A stretch of DNA of 59,825 bases from Bacillota bacterium. Its GTDB lineage: Bacteria; Bacillota; Bacilli; Bacillales_A; Planococcaceae. The DNA is taken from positions 1 to 59,825 of the forward strand of contig JAEXYZ010000116.1 in assembly GCA_023405135.1 (NCBI GenBank), written 5' to 3'. Shown in pieces: positions 9,367 to 17,874 of the stretch. The notes beneath the pieces are model-generated. The model did not search any database. It saw only the letters and a program-made list of their open reading frames with translations, and was not told where the DNA came from. Position numbers and translations under genes: made by a program. Numbering within the stretch: the first letter of the stretch is position 1; each line of letters opens with the position of its first letter.

Positions 9367-10577
9367 AGGTTCAAATTACGAATGGTATGCTTATGGCAAT
9401 CATTATAAATACAGTCTACGCTAAAGCAATTGGGCTAACACAGGGAACTATGGCAAGAGAAGTTGGTAGTGATATTTGGATTTCCACTATAATTGCAACA
9501 TTATTCAGTGTTATTATTGTTTGGTTAACTGTAATGGTAATACGTCGCTATCCTTCTGGAGACATTATGGATCAAAGTAAAGTATTGTTAGGTACTTGGT
9601 TTAGTAAGTTTATCAGCCTAATTTTGTTTATCTTTTTCTTAGGTTCTTATGGTGCTATTATGATAACTTACGTATATCATCTAATGGACTACTTTTTACC
9701 AGAAACCCCTGTTTATCTATTTATAATTATTGCCCTTATTGTCGGTTGCTACGGGGCTTACTTCGGTATTGAAGTAATTGGAAGAATGGCTTTAATCGGT
9801 GTATTTTCAGTATTAGCATTAAATATCCTTCTTATGTTAGGCTCAATTAGCAAATTTGATATTCGAGAATTGCTCCCCACTTTCCAATTTGGTGTAACCG
9901 ACACTGTATGGGCAAGTAGACACCATGTAGCAGACTGGGCAATGGTAACAATGACTGTGGCGGTTATTTTACCTTATGTTAGAAGTCAGATGGAGTGGGG
10001 AAGATCTAACATAGCAGCTTTACTTTTTGGTGGTACTTTCGTAGTCATGTGGCCAATACTAGAAGTTGGTGTTTTAAGTCCAGAAGTTACCGCGCAATAT
10101 ATCGTCTCTTGTATGCAAATGGCGAGAAGTGCTCAAATTGGACAGTTTATTCATCGCTATGAAATGATAATGATTGCTTTTTTTGCTATATCGATTCTTA
10201 CTCAAATTATGATGTGTTTTCTTTGTGCAGCAACAACCGCATCAAAACTTTTTGGCTTAAAGGATTATCGACCGATGATACTTCCAGCTGCATTACTCTT
10301 AAGCTGTTATGGGTTTTGGATTGTATATGATCATCAAAAAGCAATGGAATTTTTAGAAACAACATGGGTTACAGTATCTTTACCAATAGCATTAGGTATT
10401 CCAGTTTTACTTTTAATTTTAGGTAGCTTTATGAAAAAGAAATTGAAGGATGCTAACTTAAAAGAAAAAAGTAAAAACAATAAAGAGAATAATAGCAATA
10501 ATGATAATTCTCATAATAATAAAGATACCAAAAGCAATAATAACGATAATGATACTAACAATGCAACTTCTAATTAA
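9363..10577 (+). CDS. spore germination permease, GerAB/GerKB family (receptor B subunit)
   Basis: A membrane protein of 404 residues with about ten helices. It belongs to the amino-acid/polyamine/organocation transporter fold that holds the germinant-binding site of the receptor. The N-terminus (IIINTVYAKAIGLTQGTMAREVG) and the RYPSGDIMDQSK segment are typical of endospore germination permeases. From about residue 365 the protein ends in an unusual hydrophilic tail made almost entirely of Asn, Lys, Asp and Ser; GerAB proteins commonly end soon after the last helix. The start overlaps the stop of the C gene by four bases. Confidence 0.94.
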   Translation: MKVQITNGMLMAIIINTVYAKAIGLTQGTMAREVGSDIWISTIIATLFSVIIVWLTVMVIRRYPSGDIMDQSKVLLGTWFSKFISLILFIFFLGSYGAIMITYVYHLMDYFLPETPVYLFIIIALIVGCYGAYFGIEVIGRMALIGVFSVLALNILLMLGSISKFDIRELLPTFQFGVTDTVWASRHHVADWAMVTMTVAVILPYVRSQMEWGRSNIAALLFGGTFVVMWPILEVGVLSPEVTAQYIVSCMQMARSAQIGQFIHRYEMIMIAFFAISILTQIMMCFLCAATTASKLFGLKDYRPMILPAALLLSCYGFWIVYDHQKAMEFLETTWVTVSLPIALGIPVLLLILGSFMKKKLKDANLKEKSKNNKENNSNNDNSHNNKDTKSNNNDNDTNNATSN

Positions 10578-10633
10578 GATAACGACTATCGTTTTAACAT
10601 CTAAATATATTTCTCCCTTTTATAGTTATTAAT

Positions 10634-10684
10634 AAAACTCACCTCAACAAATAAATTATTATATGTTGAGGTGAGTTTTTTATT
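10634..10684. terminator. bidirectional terminator between germination operon and secreted-protein gene
   Basis: A perfect 16-bp stem (10634-10649 with 10664-10679) has a run of T on the plus side and a run of A on the left, which reads as T on the minus strand. It can therefore end both the ger operon and the convergent gene. Confidence 0.9.
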
Positions 10685-11141
10685 CTTGATTAATTTTTAA
10701 GTCTTTAAAGGAGAATTCAGTTGCAGCTTTATCTTTCGTAACGATCGAAACATCAATTTGAGATGATTTACTTGCTAATTCAAATGGTAATACATGAGTA
10801 GCCCATTCTTGTGTTAATTCAACATCCATTGATTTTTCTTTTATAAAGCGACCTCTAGGATCTGTTTCTGAAATTTTAATAATTATGGTACCTTCTCCTT
10901 TAACAGTAACTTGGAGATTAATTTTCGTACTAGTAAAGGCTTCTGGAGGAGTATAAACAAAACCTTCTTCCGCTTCATATCCTTTTGTTTTTACAATAAA
11001 TTCTCCTGTACCTAAATCTTGAACAGCAGCTGCCCCAACTCCAAAATACGGTATTCCTGGTTTATCTTCTGCTGCTAATGAATGTGTTTGCAACGCCAAA
11101 AATAGTAATAAAATAGTGAAGATTGTTAATAATTTTTTCAT
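10680..11141 (-). CDS. secreted protein of unknown function
   Basis: A 153-residue protein with a clear Sec signal peptide (MKKLLTIFTILLLFLALQTHSLAAED, cleavage after LAA). The mature part is rich in beta-strand patterns and has no cysteines. No family is recognised; the alternation of T/I/V strands and the GTIIIKISETD segment suggest a beta-sandwich, perhaps binding wall or carbohydrate. It lies 11 bases downstream of the GH18-LysM-SLH gene on the same strand and is probably co-transcribed, which suggests a cell-surface role. Confidence 0.75.
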   Translation of the reverse strand: MKKLLTIFTILLLFLALQTHSLAAEDKPGIPYFGVGAAAVQDLGTGEFIVKTKGYEAEEGFVYTPPEAFTSTKINLQVTVKGEGTIIIKISETDPRGRFIKEKSMDVELTQEWATHVLPFELASKSSQIDVSIVTKDKAATEFSFKDLKINQE

Positions 11142-11152
11142 TATTTATTCAC

Positions 11153-13168
11153 CTACTCATTTGTATTTTCTGTTAGCATATAGTCCATTGCTCTCGATAG
11201 AAAGGAAGCAAAATGTACACGTTTTACTTCACCTTTAGGATTAAAATTTTCTACCTTTGAAATACCTAAAGTATTTAGTGCTCGAACGGCCTCTCGTGCT
11301 TCTTCTTTCGCAGAATTCAAATCAGCTACAGTACCATCTTTCCCGCTAGCGATTTCAACTAAAGATTGACCATTGATTGCTTTTGTTGCACGATCTAATA
11401 CGAGAGCCATATTCTCACGAGTAATGGTACTAGAAGCATCTAGAGTCCCGTCTTCTTTCCCTTCGAATACCCTTGCCGACTTTACTACAGCGGCATATTG
11501 TAATAACTCTTTGTCTTTTGTTTGCAATGACAGATCCTTAAAGTATTGTGTTGTCTCCCAATCTGTTGGTACGTTTGCGATTCCATCGTTTACTAACAAT
11601 CGCCCTAACATTTTAACAACTTGTCCACGAGTAATTGCGTCAGTAGGAGCAAATGTAGTTTCTGTTTTTCCATTAATAATATTTTTATCAACTAAGGTTA
11701 AAATTTCGTTTTGCGTAGCATCATCAAAAGTAGTAATGTCTACAAATGGGTTTGGATTTTTAACTTTTAGTGTTTGACCTGTATAGATTGCATCAGACGT
11801 TAGACTGTTTAATTCTTTTAATTCATTTATTGTCATTTTATATTCTGTAGCGATTTTCCATAACGTATCCCCTGATCTAACTGTATAAGAAATTGGAGGA
11901 TTCGTCTGAACAACCGGTACTCCATTATGTGCCATCCAAGAACTATAGGATTTCCAAATGGAGGAGCTCTCTTGCCCTAAACTCCAGCTTCCAGTCCCTT
12001 TAATATTGTATTTATGAACAAGATCAAATTTCGCCTTTATAGAATCATTATTTTCATACCAAATATGATACGTTCCAGGAGTTAAAGTTTTTCCTCCTAC
12101 TGTCGTCGTTGGATCTCCAGCTTTAATGGTAATCGTTGCTTTCGGAGATTTAGCTACAGGATCAAAAATTATTTTCGAGTCATACTTTGCTAGTAATTCG
12201 TCTACCTTGACATTTGATATCCCTGCTCCACCTTCACTAGCTGGTGCTCCTTCCTTCCAATAACGCCCGTAAAAGGGAATTCCTAATACTACTTTGTCGG
12301 CAGGTACGCCTTGGTTAAGAGCATACTGAATAGAACGTTCTACCCACGGATAACTGGCAACTGGCCCCTCTGGACCTCCGTTATATGATTCGTCATAAGC
12401 CATAACCATAAGATAGCTTGAATATTTTTCTAGCGCTTTATAGTCATAAGAACCGTGCCATCCTTTAGTCCATCCATTTGGATTTGCTGCCACTGCTACT
12501 GAGACCTCTTTAGTAGACGGTAATTTTGTACGAAGCAGTCTTACAAGATCTGTATAAGCATCTCGGTCAATTTCTGTCGTATTTTCAATATCTACTTGTA
12601 TTCCATCTAAATTGTTTTTAATGATGAAATCTGCAATTTGGGTAGTTAATTTTTCGCGATTTGCTAACGCCGCTCGTCCAATTGTTCGATCCCAATGGTT
12701 ACTTAAGAACGGAACAACTTTGATATCGCGCTTATGCATTTCATTTACAAAATAAGAATCAAATTGGCCCGTTATTTTTAAAGATCCATCTGCATTAATA
12801 TCAAAATAACTAGGCGAAACGAGACTCAAATTCCCTTGTGTCCGATCAATTTGGGTTATATAAGATTGAGTATTTCCGAAATAAAGATAGGTCATATTAA
12901 AGTCAACATCATGTGCTTCAGCCTGTTGCATTGGAATAGCAGTGAGTAAAGTAGCACCAGCTACAACTACGATCGTTGCAGTTTTTAATTTCGGATAGTT
13001 CTTTTTCACAAAATTAATTGCCGAATTTTTTAAAGTATCAACCTTTTCCAAGACGAATTCCGATCCGAACTCGGTCTCATACGCAGTTTTTGGCACCTTC
13101 ATATGTAAAATTACTTGTATTTGGCCATTGTCATTTTTTAACTCAACCCTATCGAAGTTATAAGTCAA
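11153..13168 (-). CDS. GH18 family glycosyl hydrolase with LysM and three SLH domains
   Basis: A 671-residue surface enzyme. The order is: a cytoplasmic-looking N-terminal stretch (1-60), a hydrophobic signal segment ending QQAEA near residue 85, a GH18 TIM barrel (about 90-425) with the motif LDGIQVDIEN that holds the catalytic Asp and Glu, one LysM domain (about 430-475, SYTVRSGDTLWKIATEYKMT) and three S-layer homology repeats (about 480-670). The GH18 type resembles YaaH/SleL and other peptidoglycan N-acetylglucosaminidases rather than chitinases. LysM and SLH domains would hold it on the wall. The start is TTG at 13168, with AAAGGTGGTG seven bases upstream. The long stretch before the signal segment is unusual. 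Confidence 0.9.
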   Translation of the reverse strand: MTYNFDRVELKNDNGQIQVILHMKVPKTAYETEFGSEFVLEKVDTLKNSAINFVKKNYPKLKTATIVVVAGATLLTAIPMQQAEAHDVDFNMTYLYFGNTQSYITQIDRTQGNLSLVSPSYFDINADGSLKITGQFDSYFVNEMHKRDIKVVPFLSNHWDRTIGRAALANREKLTTQIADFIIKNNLDGIQVDIENTTEIDRDAYTDLVRLLRTKLPSTKEVSVAVAANPNGWTKGWHGSYDYKALEKYSSYLMVMAYDESYNGGPEGPVASYPWVERSIQYALNQGVPADKVVLGIPFYGRYWKEGAPASEGGAGISNVKVDELLAKYDSKIIFDPVAKSPKATITIKAGDPTTTVGGKTLTPGTYHIWYENNDSIKAKFDLVHKYNIKGTGSWSLGQESSSIWKSYSSWMAHNGVPVVQTNPPISYTVRSGDTLWKIATEYKMTINELKELNSLTSDAIYTGQTLKVKNPNPFVDITTFDDATQNEILTLVDKNIINGKTETTFAPTDAITRGQVVKMLGRLLVNDGIANVPTDWETTQYFKDLSLQTKDKELLQYAAVVKSARVFEGKEDGTLDASSTITRENMALVLDRATKAINGQSLVEIASGKDGTVADLNSAKEEAREAVRALNTLGISKVENFNPKGEVKRVHFASFLSRAMDYMLTENTNE

Positions 13169-13555
13169 TCGTGAACACCACCTTTATTGTTATTATGGAT
13201 AAAAATAAAAGAATGATGTACTTGAAAAAATAGGGAATTGATTTTATTTCTCTAACGGCATTATTGTATGATGTCGAATTTATTTAAAGAAAAATCTGTA
13301 ATCTTTCGAAAATATAGTAGCTAGGTTTGTGAAGTAGCTATTCTAAAATAAATAATTATTACGTTGTTTTTACTCGTTGAAGCTTTCATTAATAAAGATA
13401 GTTATTTTTAACTATATTCTTTTGTATAAACAATGCCTTTTTACTGTTTTTTTTTTACAACTTTAACAGTTAATATAAAATGGAGAGTTTTTTTGGTGGA
13501 GAAAGCATTCTTTCTTTAACCTTTACTAAAACAAAAGGGATTAGGAGGAACAATT

Positions 13556-14176
13556 TTGAAAATGAAATATTTATTGTCTATTTTTTCTTTAACTCTACTC
13601 GTATTATCGGGGTGTTCATCTGATGAACCTGAAGTCCAAAGTGAAGAGGTTGATCAAACTGACGTTGAAACTAATGAACAGGAGAAAGAGACAAATAAAA
13701 GTTCCGAAAAGGATGAAGAAGCTTCTTATGATGAAAACGAATTAATTGAAGCAGTTGAAACCGAACAAGTTTATCCGGAAGTTTCATTCCAAAATATTAA
13801 CTGGTTCTTCGGAAGTCCAGATCGTCAACCAAATGGTGGTATTTGGGTTTATACATCAGAGACAATTCCATCTGGATACGAAGATACAATTGATTGGGAA
13901 TCAAATGATATGTTACTTGTTCAAGTAAATGACGCTCAATATATAGATCATGAAATGGAAATTAAAGCGTTACAAATACTTGATGATAATGTTGTAAAGA
14001 TTGTTGTAACTATTGAGCCTGATGAATATAGCTCTAATAAAGAACCAACAAGAAGATATGCATCTGTAGAAAAAGGTCAGTTAGAAGGTAAAAAGTTCCT
14101 AGTAGAAACTGTTGAGGGAGATAAGGTGGATGTTGGCGTTAATGTAAAAACGAGTGAACTTGGTGCTGAACAATAA
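13556..14176 (+). CDS. lipoprotein of unknown function
   Basis: A 206-residue exported lipoprotein with a signal peptide ending VLSGC. It is followed by a very acidic linker (about residues 22-60, Glu/Asp/Ser-rich) and a beta-rich globular domain with four Trp, three of them between residues 75 and 110. The TTG at 13556 lies eight bases after AGGAGG and is preferred over the ATG two codons later. The domain is not recognised. It has its own terminator and stands alone between two convergent or divergent neighbours. The upstream gap 13169-13555 is AT-rich and must hold promoters for both divergent genes, but no clear consensus is seen. Confidence 0.8.
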   Translation: MKMKYLLSIFSLTLLVLSGCSSDEPEVQSEEVDQTDVETNEQEKETNKSSEKDEEASYDENELIEAVETEQVYPEVSFQNINWFFGSPDRQPNGGIWVYTSETIPSGYEDTIDWESNDMLLVQVNDAQYIDHEMEIKALQILDDNVVKIVVTIEPDEYSSNKEPTRRYASVEKGQLEGKKFLVETVEGDKVDVGVNVKTSELGAEQ

Positions 14177-14191
14177 TAAATTAACTTTCTA

Positions 14192-14230
14192 AAGTGGTCA
14201 AACCAGGGTATAGGGTTGACCACTTATTTA
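14192..14230 (+). terminator. terminator after the lipoprotein gene
   Basis: A perfect 10-bp stem (AAGTGGTCAA at 14192-14201 and its complement at 14216-14225) is followed by ATTTAAT. Confidence 0.82.
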
Positions 14231-14329
14231 ATAAAAGATAAGTAAAAATCACTTACACGCTCAAAGACTATATTTGTGATTATCGATTTGTCGAGTAGTT
14301 TTTAATTCCCCCATCTTTAATTCTCTAAA

Positions 14330-15952
14330 TTAATTATTCCCCTTCCCCCTCTCCCACTCTTCCAAATAATCATCTAATACATTTTTTAGTTCCCGACCTA
14401 TACGTGAGTATGCTTCGTCATTTAGATTGGCAAGAGACACGCGGATGGACCATTCTGGTGCTAAAAATCCTTCTCCACCTAATAAAACAATTGATGACTT
14501 TTCAGCGAGGCGATATAAAATATCAATTGGTTTATAATTCCTTTTAATATAATCTGTGAAACCTTTTTCATAATGACGATTGCACCAAATTTCCAAATCA
14601 ATTTCTGTATAATAGTCTGCATCGTTTGGTAACTTTTTCTTTGGTAATCCTAGTCCTTCATACAAGAGATTCATTCTTCGATGTAAAATATCAATTGTTT
14701 TTTGTTTATACTCATTATTCGTATCAAGCATAGCAAAAATTGAAAATATGGCCATTTGTACTTGTTGTGGTGTCGATAAGCCCGCCGTGTGTCTCATCGC
14801 AACATCTCTACTATCTGCTACAATTCGATCTATAAATTTAAGGGTCTCAGGTTCCCTTGTAAGAGATGCATACCGTTTATTCAAAATTTCTTTTTCTTCT
14901 TCCGGTAACTCTTTAATTAATTTATCAAAGATATTTGTTTGGTTTATTGCAATTGTTCCTAACCGCCAACCTGTCACACCAAAATATTTCGAAAATGAAT
15001 AAACTCCAATTGTATTGAAAGGTAACTCCACCATTAAAGAACGAAACCCTTCAACAAAAGTGCCATACACATCATCTGAAATAATCATAAGATTTGGATT
15101 ATCTTGTTTTACTATTCGTTTAATTTGTTCTATCGATTCCTTTTTCATCGAAACAGAAGGCGGATTGCTTGGATTAACTAAAAAGAGTGCCTTAATTTCC
15201 TTATCCTTTAACTTATTTAGTTCCTCCTCTGGATACTGCCACGTATGGTTTCCTTCATCGTCTAACTCAGTTGCATTAATTTTCACAATGTTGTATGAAA
15301 TATTAGGCAGCTCTGGAATCTCTATGTACGGTGGGAAAATTGGGACCATCACCGCAATTTTAGATCCTTTAGGTAGTAAATGATTTTTATATAATGTTTC
15401 AAATATATAACACATCGCAGCCGATGCCCCTTCAACTGCAAATAAATCAAACGGGCCACATGACGTATCTTGTCCACCTAACTCTTTAATTAAAAAATCA
15501 TGTACTACTTGTTCAGTTCTAACAAGCATTCGATCCGGATTAGGATAATTATCACCAATGATTCCATCCACTAATTCATAGACCCATATATCTGGTTCAA
15601 ACTGTTTCGTTTTGATACCATAGTCAATAATTTCTTTCAACAATGGAATTCCAGGAACTTGTTGATTTTCATCCACATATTTGTAGAAGCGTTCCGCGAT
15701 TCCTATATGACTTGGCATACCAGCTAAATCGCCTTCATCCCAGATCCGTCTAGATTCTGTCACAGCGAATTGTCCAAGTGCAAAAAATGCTTCTCGGGGT
15801 GTTGCTGCAATCCAATTCGGATTACCACGACCAGCATCTAGCATTGTTCTAGTAATTCGCATTTTCCCCTTCGCAAGATCAATAAGCTTATCTTTTATTT
15901 CAAAGGGACTTAATTTCTCTAACTGACGACTTTCCTTTTTTAGTTCATCCAT
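14330..15952 (-). CDS. asdA: aspartate 4-decarboxylase (bifunctional with aspartate aminotransferase)
   Basis: A PLP enzyme of fold type I, 540 residues from the ATG at 15952 (AGGAGG seven bases upstream; a longer frame to 16000 lacks a site). It converts L-aspartate to L-alanine and CO2, with side transaminase activity. Family blocks include GRGNPNWIAATPREAFFALG near the N-terminus, NPSNPPS, ISDDVYGTF and the PLP-lysine motif YSFSKYFGVTGWRLG. The length matches AsdA, which is about 130 residues longer than ordinary aspartate aminotransferases. It stands alone; in some bacteria AsdA works with an aspartate:alanine exchanger (AspT) to make proton-motive force, but no such gene is nearby. Confidence 0.92.
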   Translation of the reverse strand: MDELKKESRQLEKLSPFEIKDKLIDLAKGKMRITRTMLDAGRGNPNWIAATPREAFFALGQFAVTESRRIWDEGDLAGMPSHIGIAERFYKYVDENQQVPGIPLLKEIIDYGIKTKQFEPDIWVYELVDGIIGDNYPNPDRMLVRTEQVVHDFLIKELGGQDTSCGPFDLFAVEGASAAMCYIFETLYKNHLLPKGSKIAVMVPIFPPYIEIPELPNISYNIVKINATELDDEGNHTWQYPEEELNKLKDKEIKALFLVNPSNPPSVSMKKESIEQIKRIVKQDNPNLMIISDDVYGTFVEGFRSLMVELPFNTIGVYSFSKYFGVTGWRLGTIAINQTNIFDKLIKELPEEEKEILNKRYASLTREPETLKFIDRIVADSRDVAMRHTAGLSTPQQVQMAIFSIFAMLDTNNEYKQKTIDILHRRMNLLYEGLGLPKKKLPNDADYYTEIDLEIWCNRHYEKGFTDYIKRNYKPIDILYRLAEKSSIVLLGGEGFLAPEWSIRVSLANLNDEAYSRIGRELKNVLDDYLEEWERGKGNN

Positions 15953-16203
15953 AAAGATCCTCCTAAACATTGCTATCTTCGTAACAGGAGTATTCCACAA
16001 TTAAGCATGGAATATAATTTAAGTTGTACATTTCCTTTATAAACGTATTGAATATCCTTAACTTTTAGCTCTAATAATAAAGAAGTACAAAGATATCTAT
16101 AGAGGTAATCATAGTAAGATTAGTTCATTTTGAAATTCATATGGATGAACGTGGAAAGAGCTAAAATACTTTATGGAGAAGTATTTAGGTGGACATTTTT
16201 ATA

Positions 16204-16240
16204 ACCTGATAATTAGCTTTCATGGTTCAGGTCTTTTTTT
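16204..16240 (+). terminator. possible terminator in the gap before the formate/nitrite channel
   Basis: A short stem (ACCTGA at 16204-16209 with TCAGGT at 16227-16232) is followed by seven T. The gene it would serve is not visible. The gap 16001-16640 looks like eroded coding sequence: for example, a plus-strand frame near 16520-16580 reads YNEKHCENIKRRLGK, transposase-like but far too short to identify. Confidence 0.45.
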
Positions 16241-16658
16241 GTTAAATGATGACCAGATTATTTAATTTTTTTAGCATTAAGAACATAGGATTTTTATCTT
16301 CTCAGTTAAAATTTCGAGTTTATATTTTAAATGGAAGAAGCAACTATAGAACATTTCCAATCGCCAAAGGAGTATTAGCTACTGATGTCGGGGCATAACT
16401 ATTTAAGTCGAGACTAAATCAACCAATTAAAGATAAATAACAAAAGACACGGGAGCAATATGAACAGAATTTATAACTACTGAAGAAGAGATGCCCTAAA
16501 ATAAAAACTTGCAGATAGTGATGTTATACGTTATAATGAAAAACATTGTGAAAACATAAAACGGCGATTAGGTAAGATCTGCTTATTTGCTTTTATATGC
16601 TTTCTATTAGTATAAAAATTATGATGGTTGATTTCTTTGTATCGAGTGCAAAGTTGTT

Positions 16659-16717
16659 AGGTAGCATCTCAAAAACCTTTTAGTAAAAAAAGGGTTTTTA
16701 AGGTGCTACCTTTTTTT
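16659..16717 (+). terminator. strong terminator or attenuator just upstream of the formate/nitrite channel
   Basis: Two arms, 16659-16677 and 16693-16711, form a long stem with a few bulges, closing a loop of 15 bases, followed by seven T. The channel ATG is only 24 bases past the T run, so any promoter for the gene must lie upstream of, or inside, this hairpin. That suggests control by read-through. No competing antiterminator was worked out. Confidence 0.75.
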
Positions 16718-16740
16718 AATTTCAAATAGGAGGAATGGTT

Positions 16741-17541
16741 ATGGCATTTCATAAACCACAAAAAATTGCAGAATTAACGATAGATACAGGGGTGACGAAG
16801 ACAAAGCTTCCTTTTTCACATCTATTATTACTTGGGTTTTTAGGGGGAGCATTTATTTCATTGGGCTATTTACTGGATATTCGTGTTATTGGCGATTTGC
16901 CTAAAGAATGGGGAAGTCTTGCGAATTTAATCGGAGGTGCAGTATTCCCTGTTGGCCTTATTTTAATTGTCCTTGCTGGGGCAGAACTGATTACGGGAAA
17001 TATAATGTCAGTATCCATGGCATATTTTGCAAAGAAAGTTACTCTAGGCAATCTCATTCATAATTGGGTTTGGATCACTTTAACAAATTTAATTGGAGCA
17101 CTTTTTGTAGCTTATTTCTTTGGACATGTGGTTGGTTTAACTGAAACAGGACCATATTTGGATAAAACTGTTGCAATTGCACAATCAAAAGTAGATTCAT
17201 CGTTCTTACAAACCTTTGTATCGGCGATTGGTTGTAACTGGCTTGTATGTCTAGCGATTTGGTTAGCTTATGGTGCGGATGACTTTATTGGAAAAATTGC
17301 CGGCATTTGGTTCCCAATCATGGCGTTTGTTGCTATTGGCTTCCAACACGTTGTTGCAAATATGTTTGTAATACCAGCAGCAATTTTTGCAGGACAGCTT
17401 ACTTGGATTGATTTTATTGATAACATGATTCCAACCTTCCTTGGAAATGTTGTTGGTGGAGCTATTTTTGTTGGATTGCTTTATTATTATGTTTATTATA
17501 AGCAAGCAAATCTAGTTCAAAAACCTCGTAAGAATTCTTAA
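16741..17541 (+). CDS. formate/nitrite transporter family protein (FocA/NirC type)
   Basis: A 266-residue pentameric channel protein with six membrane helices. The family signatures are GGAFISLGYLL in helix 1, AGAELITGN at the re-entrant loop after helix 2, and ANMFVIPAAIF, which carries the Asn-Met loop near helix 5. It moves formate, nitrite or a similar small anion. The second ATG (16741) is chosen, since AGGAGG lies a proper seven bases before it and overlaps the first ATG at 16735. Neither formate lyase nor nitrite reductase genes are nearby, so the substrate stays open. Confidence 0.9.
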   Translation: MAFHKPQKIAELTIDTGVTKTKLPFSHLLLLGFLGGAFISLGYLLDIRVIGDLPKEWGSLANLIGGAVFPVGLILIVLAGAELITGNIMSVSMAYFAKKVTLGNLIHNWVWITLTNLIGALFVAYFFGHVVGLTETGPYLDKTVAIAQSKVDSSFLQTFVSAIGCNWLVCLAIWLAYGADDFIGKIAGIWFPIMAFVAIGFQHVVANMFVIPAAIFAGQLTWIDFIDNMIPTFLGNVVGGAIFVGLLYYYVYYKQANLVQKPRKNS

Positions 17542-17617
17542 GAAAACTGATAAATAGATATTTAGAAAATCATCATTATTTTTATAAATGCACAAAAAAG
17601 TATACTAGTTCTCTTAA

Positions 17618-17667
17618 GGCTATTTCAGCTTCTGCTTATTGGAAGTTGGAATAGTCTTTTGTTTTTA
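17618..17667 (+). terminator. terminator of the formate/nitrite channel gene
   Basis: An imperfect stem (GGCTATTTCAGCTTC paired with GGAAGTTGGAATAGTC) is followed by TTTTGTTTTT. It lies 77 bases after the stop. Confidence 0.8.
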
Positions 17668-17779
17668 TTTCTTTAGTAAATTTATTCTTCTGTTCATTGC
17701 ACAATAAATGTAAACGTCCTGCTCCTACTAAAATGGTAGCAAACTTTAATCTCCCAGTTAGTGAGGATATAAAAAGATT

Positions 17780-17816
17780 AAAAACAAAAACGCCTGGACA
17801 AAATCATCCAAGCGTT
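17780..17816 (-). terminator. terminator of the aminotransferase gene
   Basis: On the minus strand AACGCTTGGA (17807-17816) pairs with TCCAGGCGTT (17789-17798) and is followed by TTTGTTTTT. It lies about 60 bases past the aminotransferase stop. Confidence 0.82.
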
Positions 17817-17874
17817 ATTTAAGATATCTAATATTAAAAAATTGGATTAGCTTATTACTACACTCCCAAAATTA

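Noticed and set aside
16500..16600. Transposase-like snippet YNEKHCENIKRRLGK
   Set aside because: No inverted repeats or second motif near it; could be any eroded gene.
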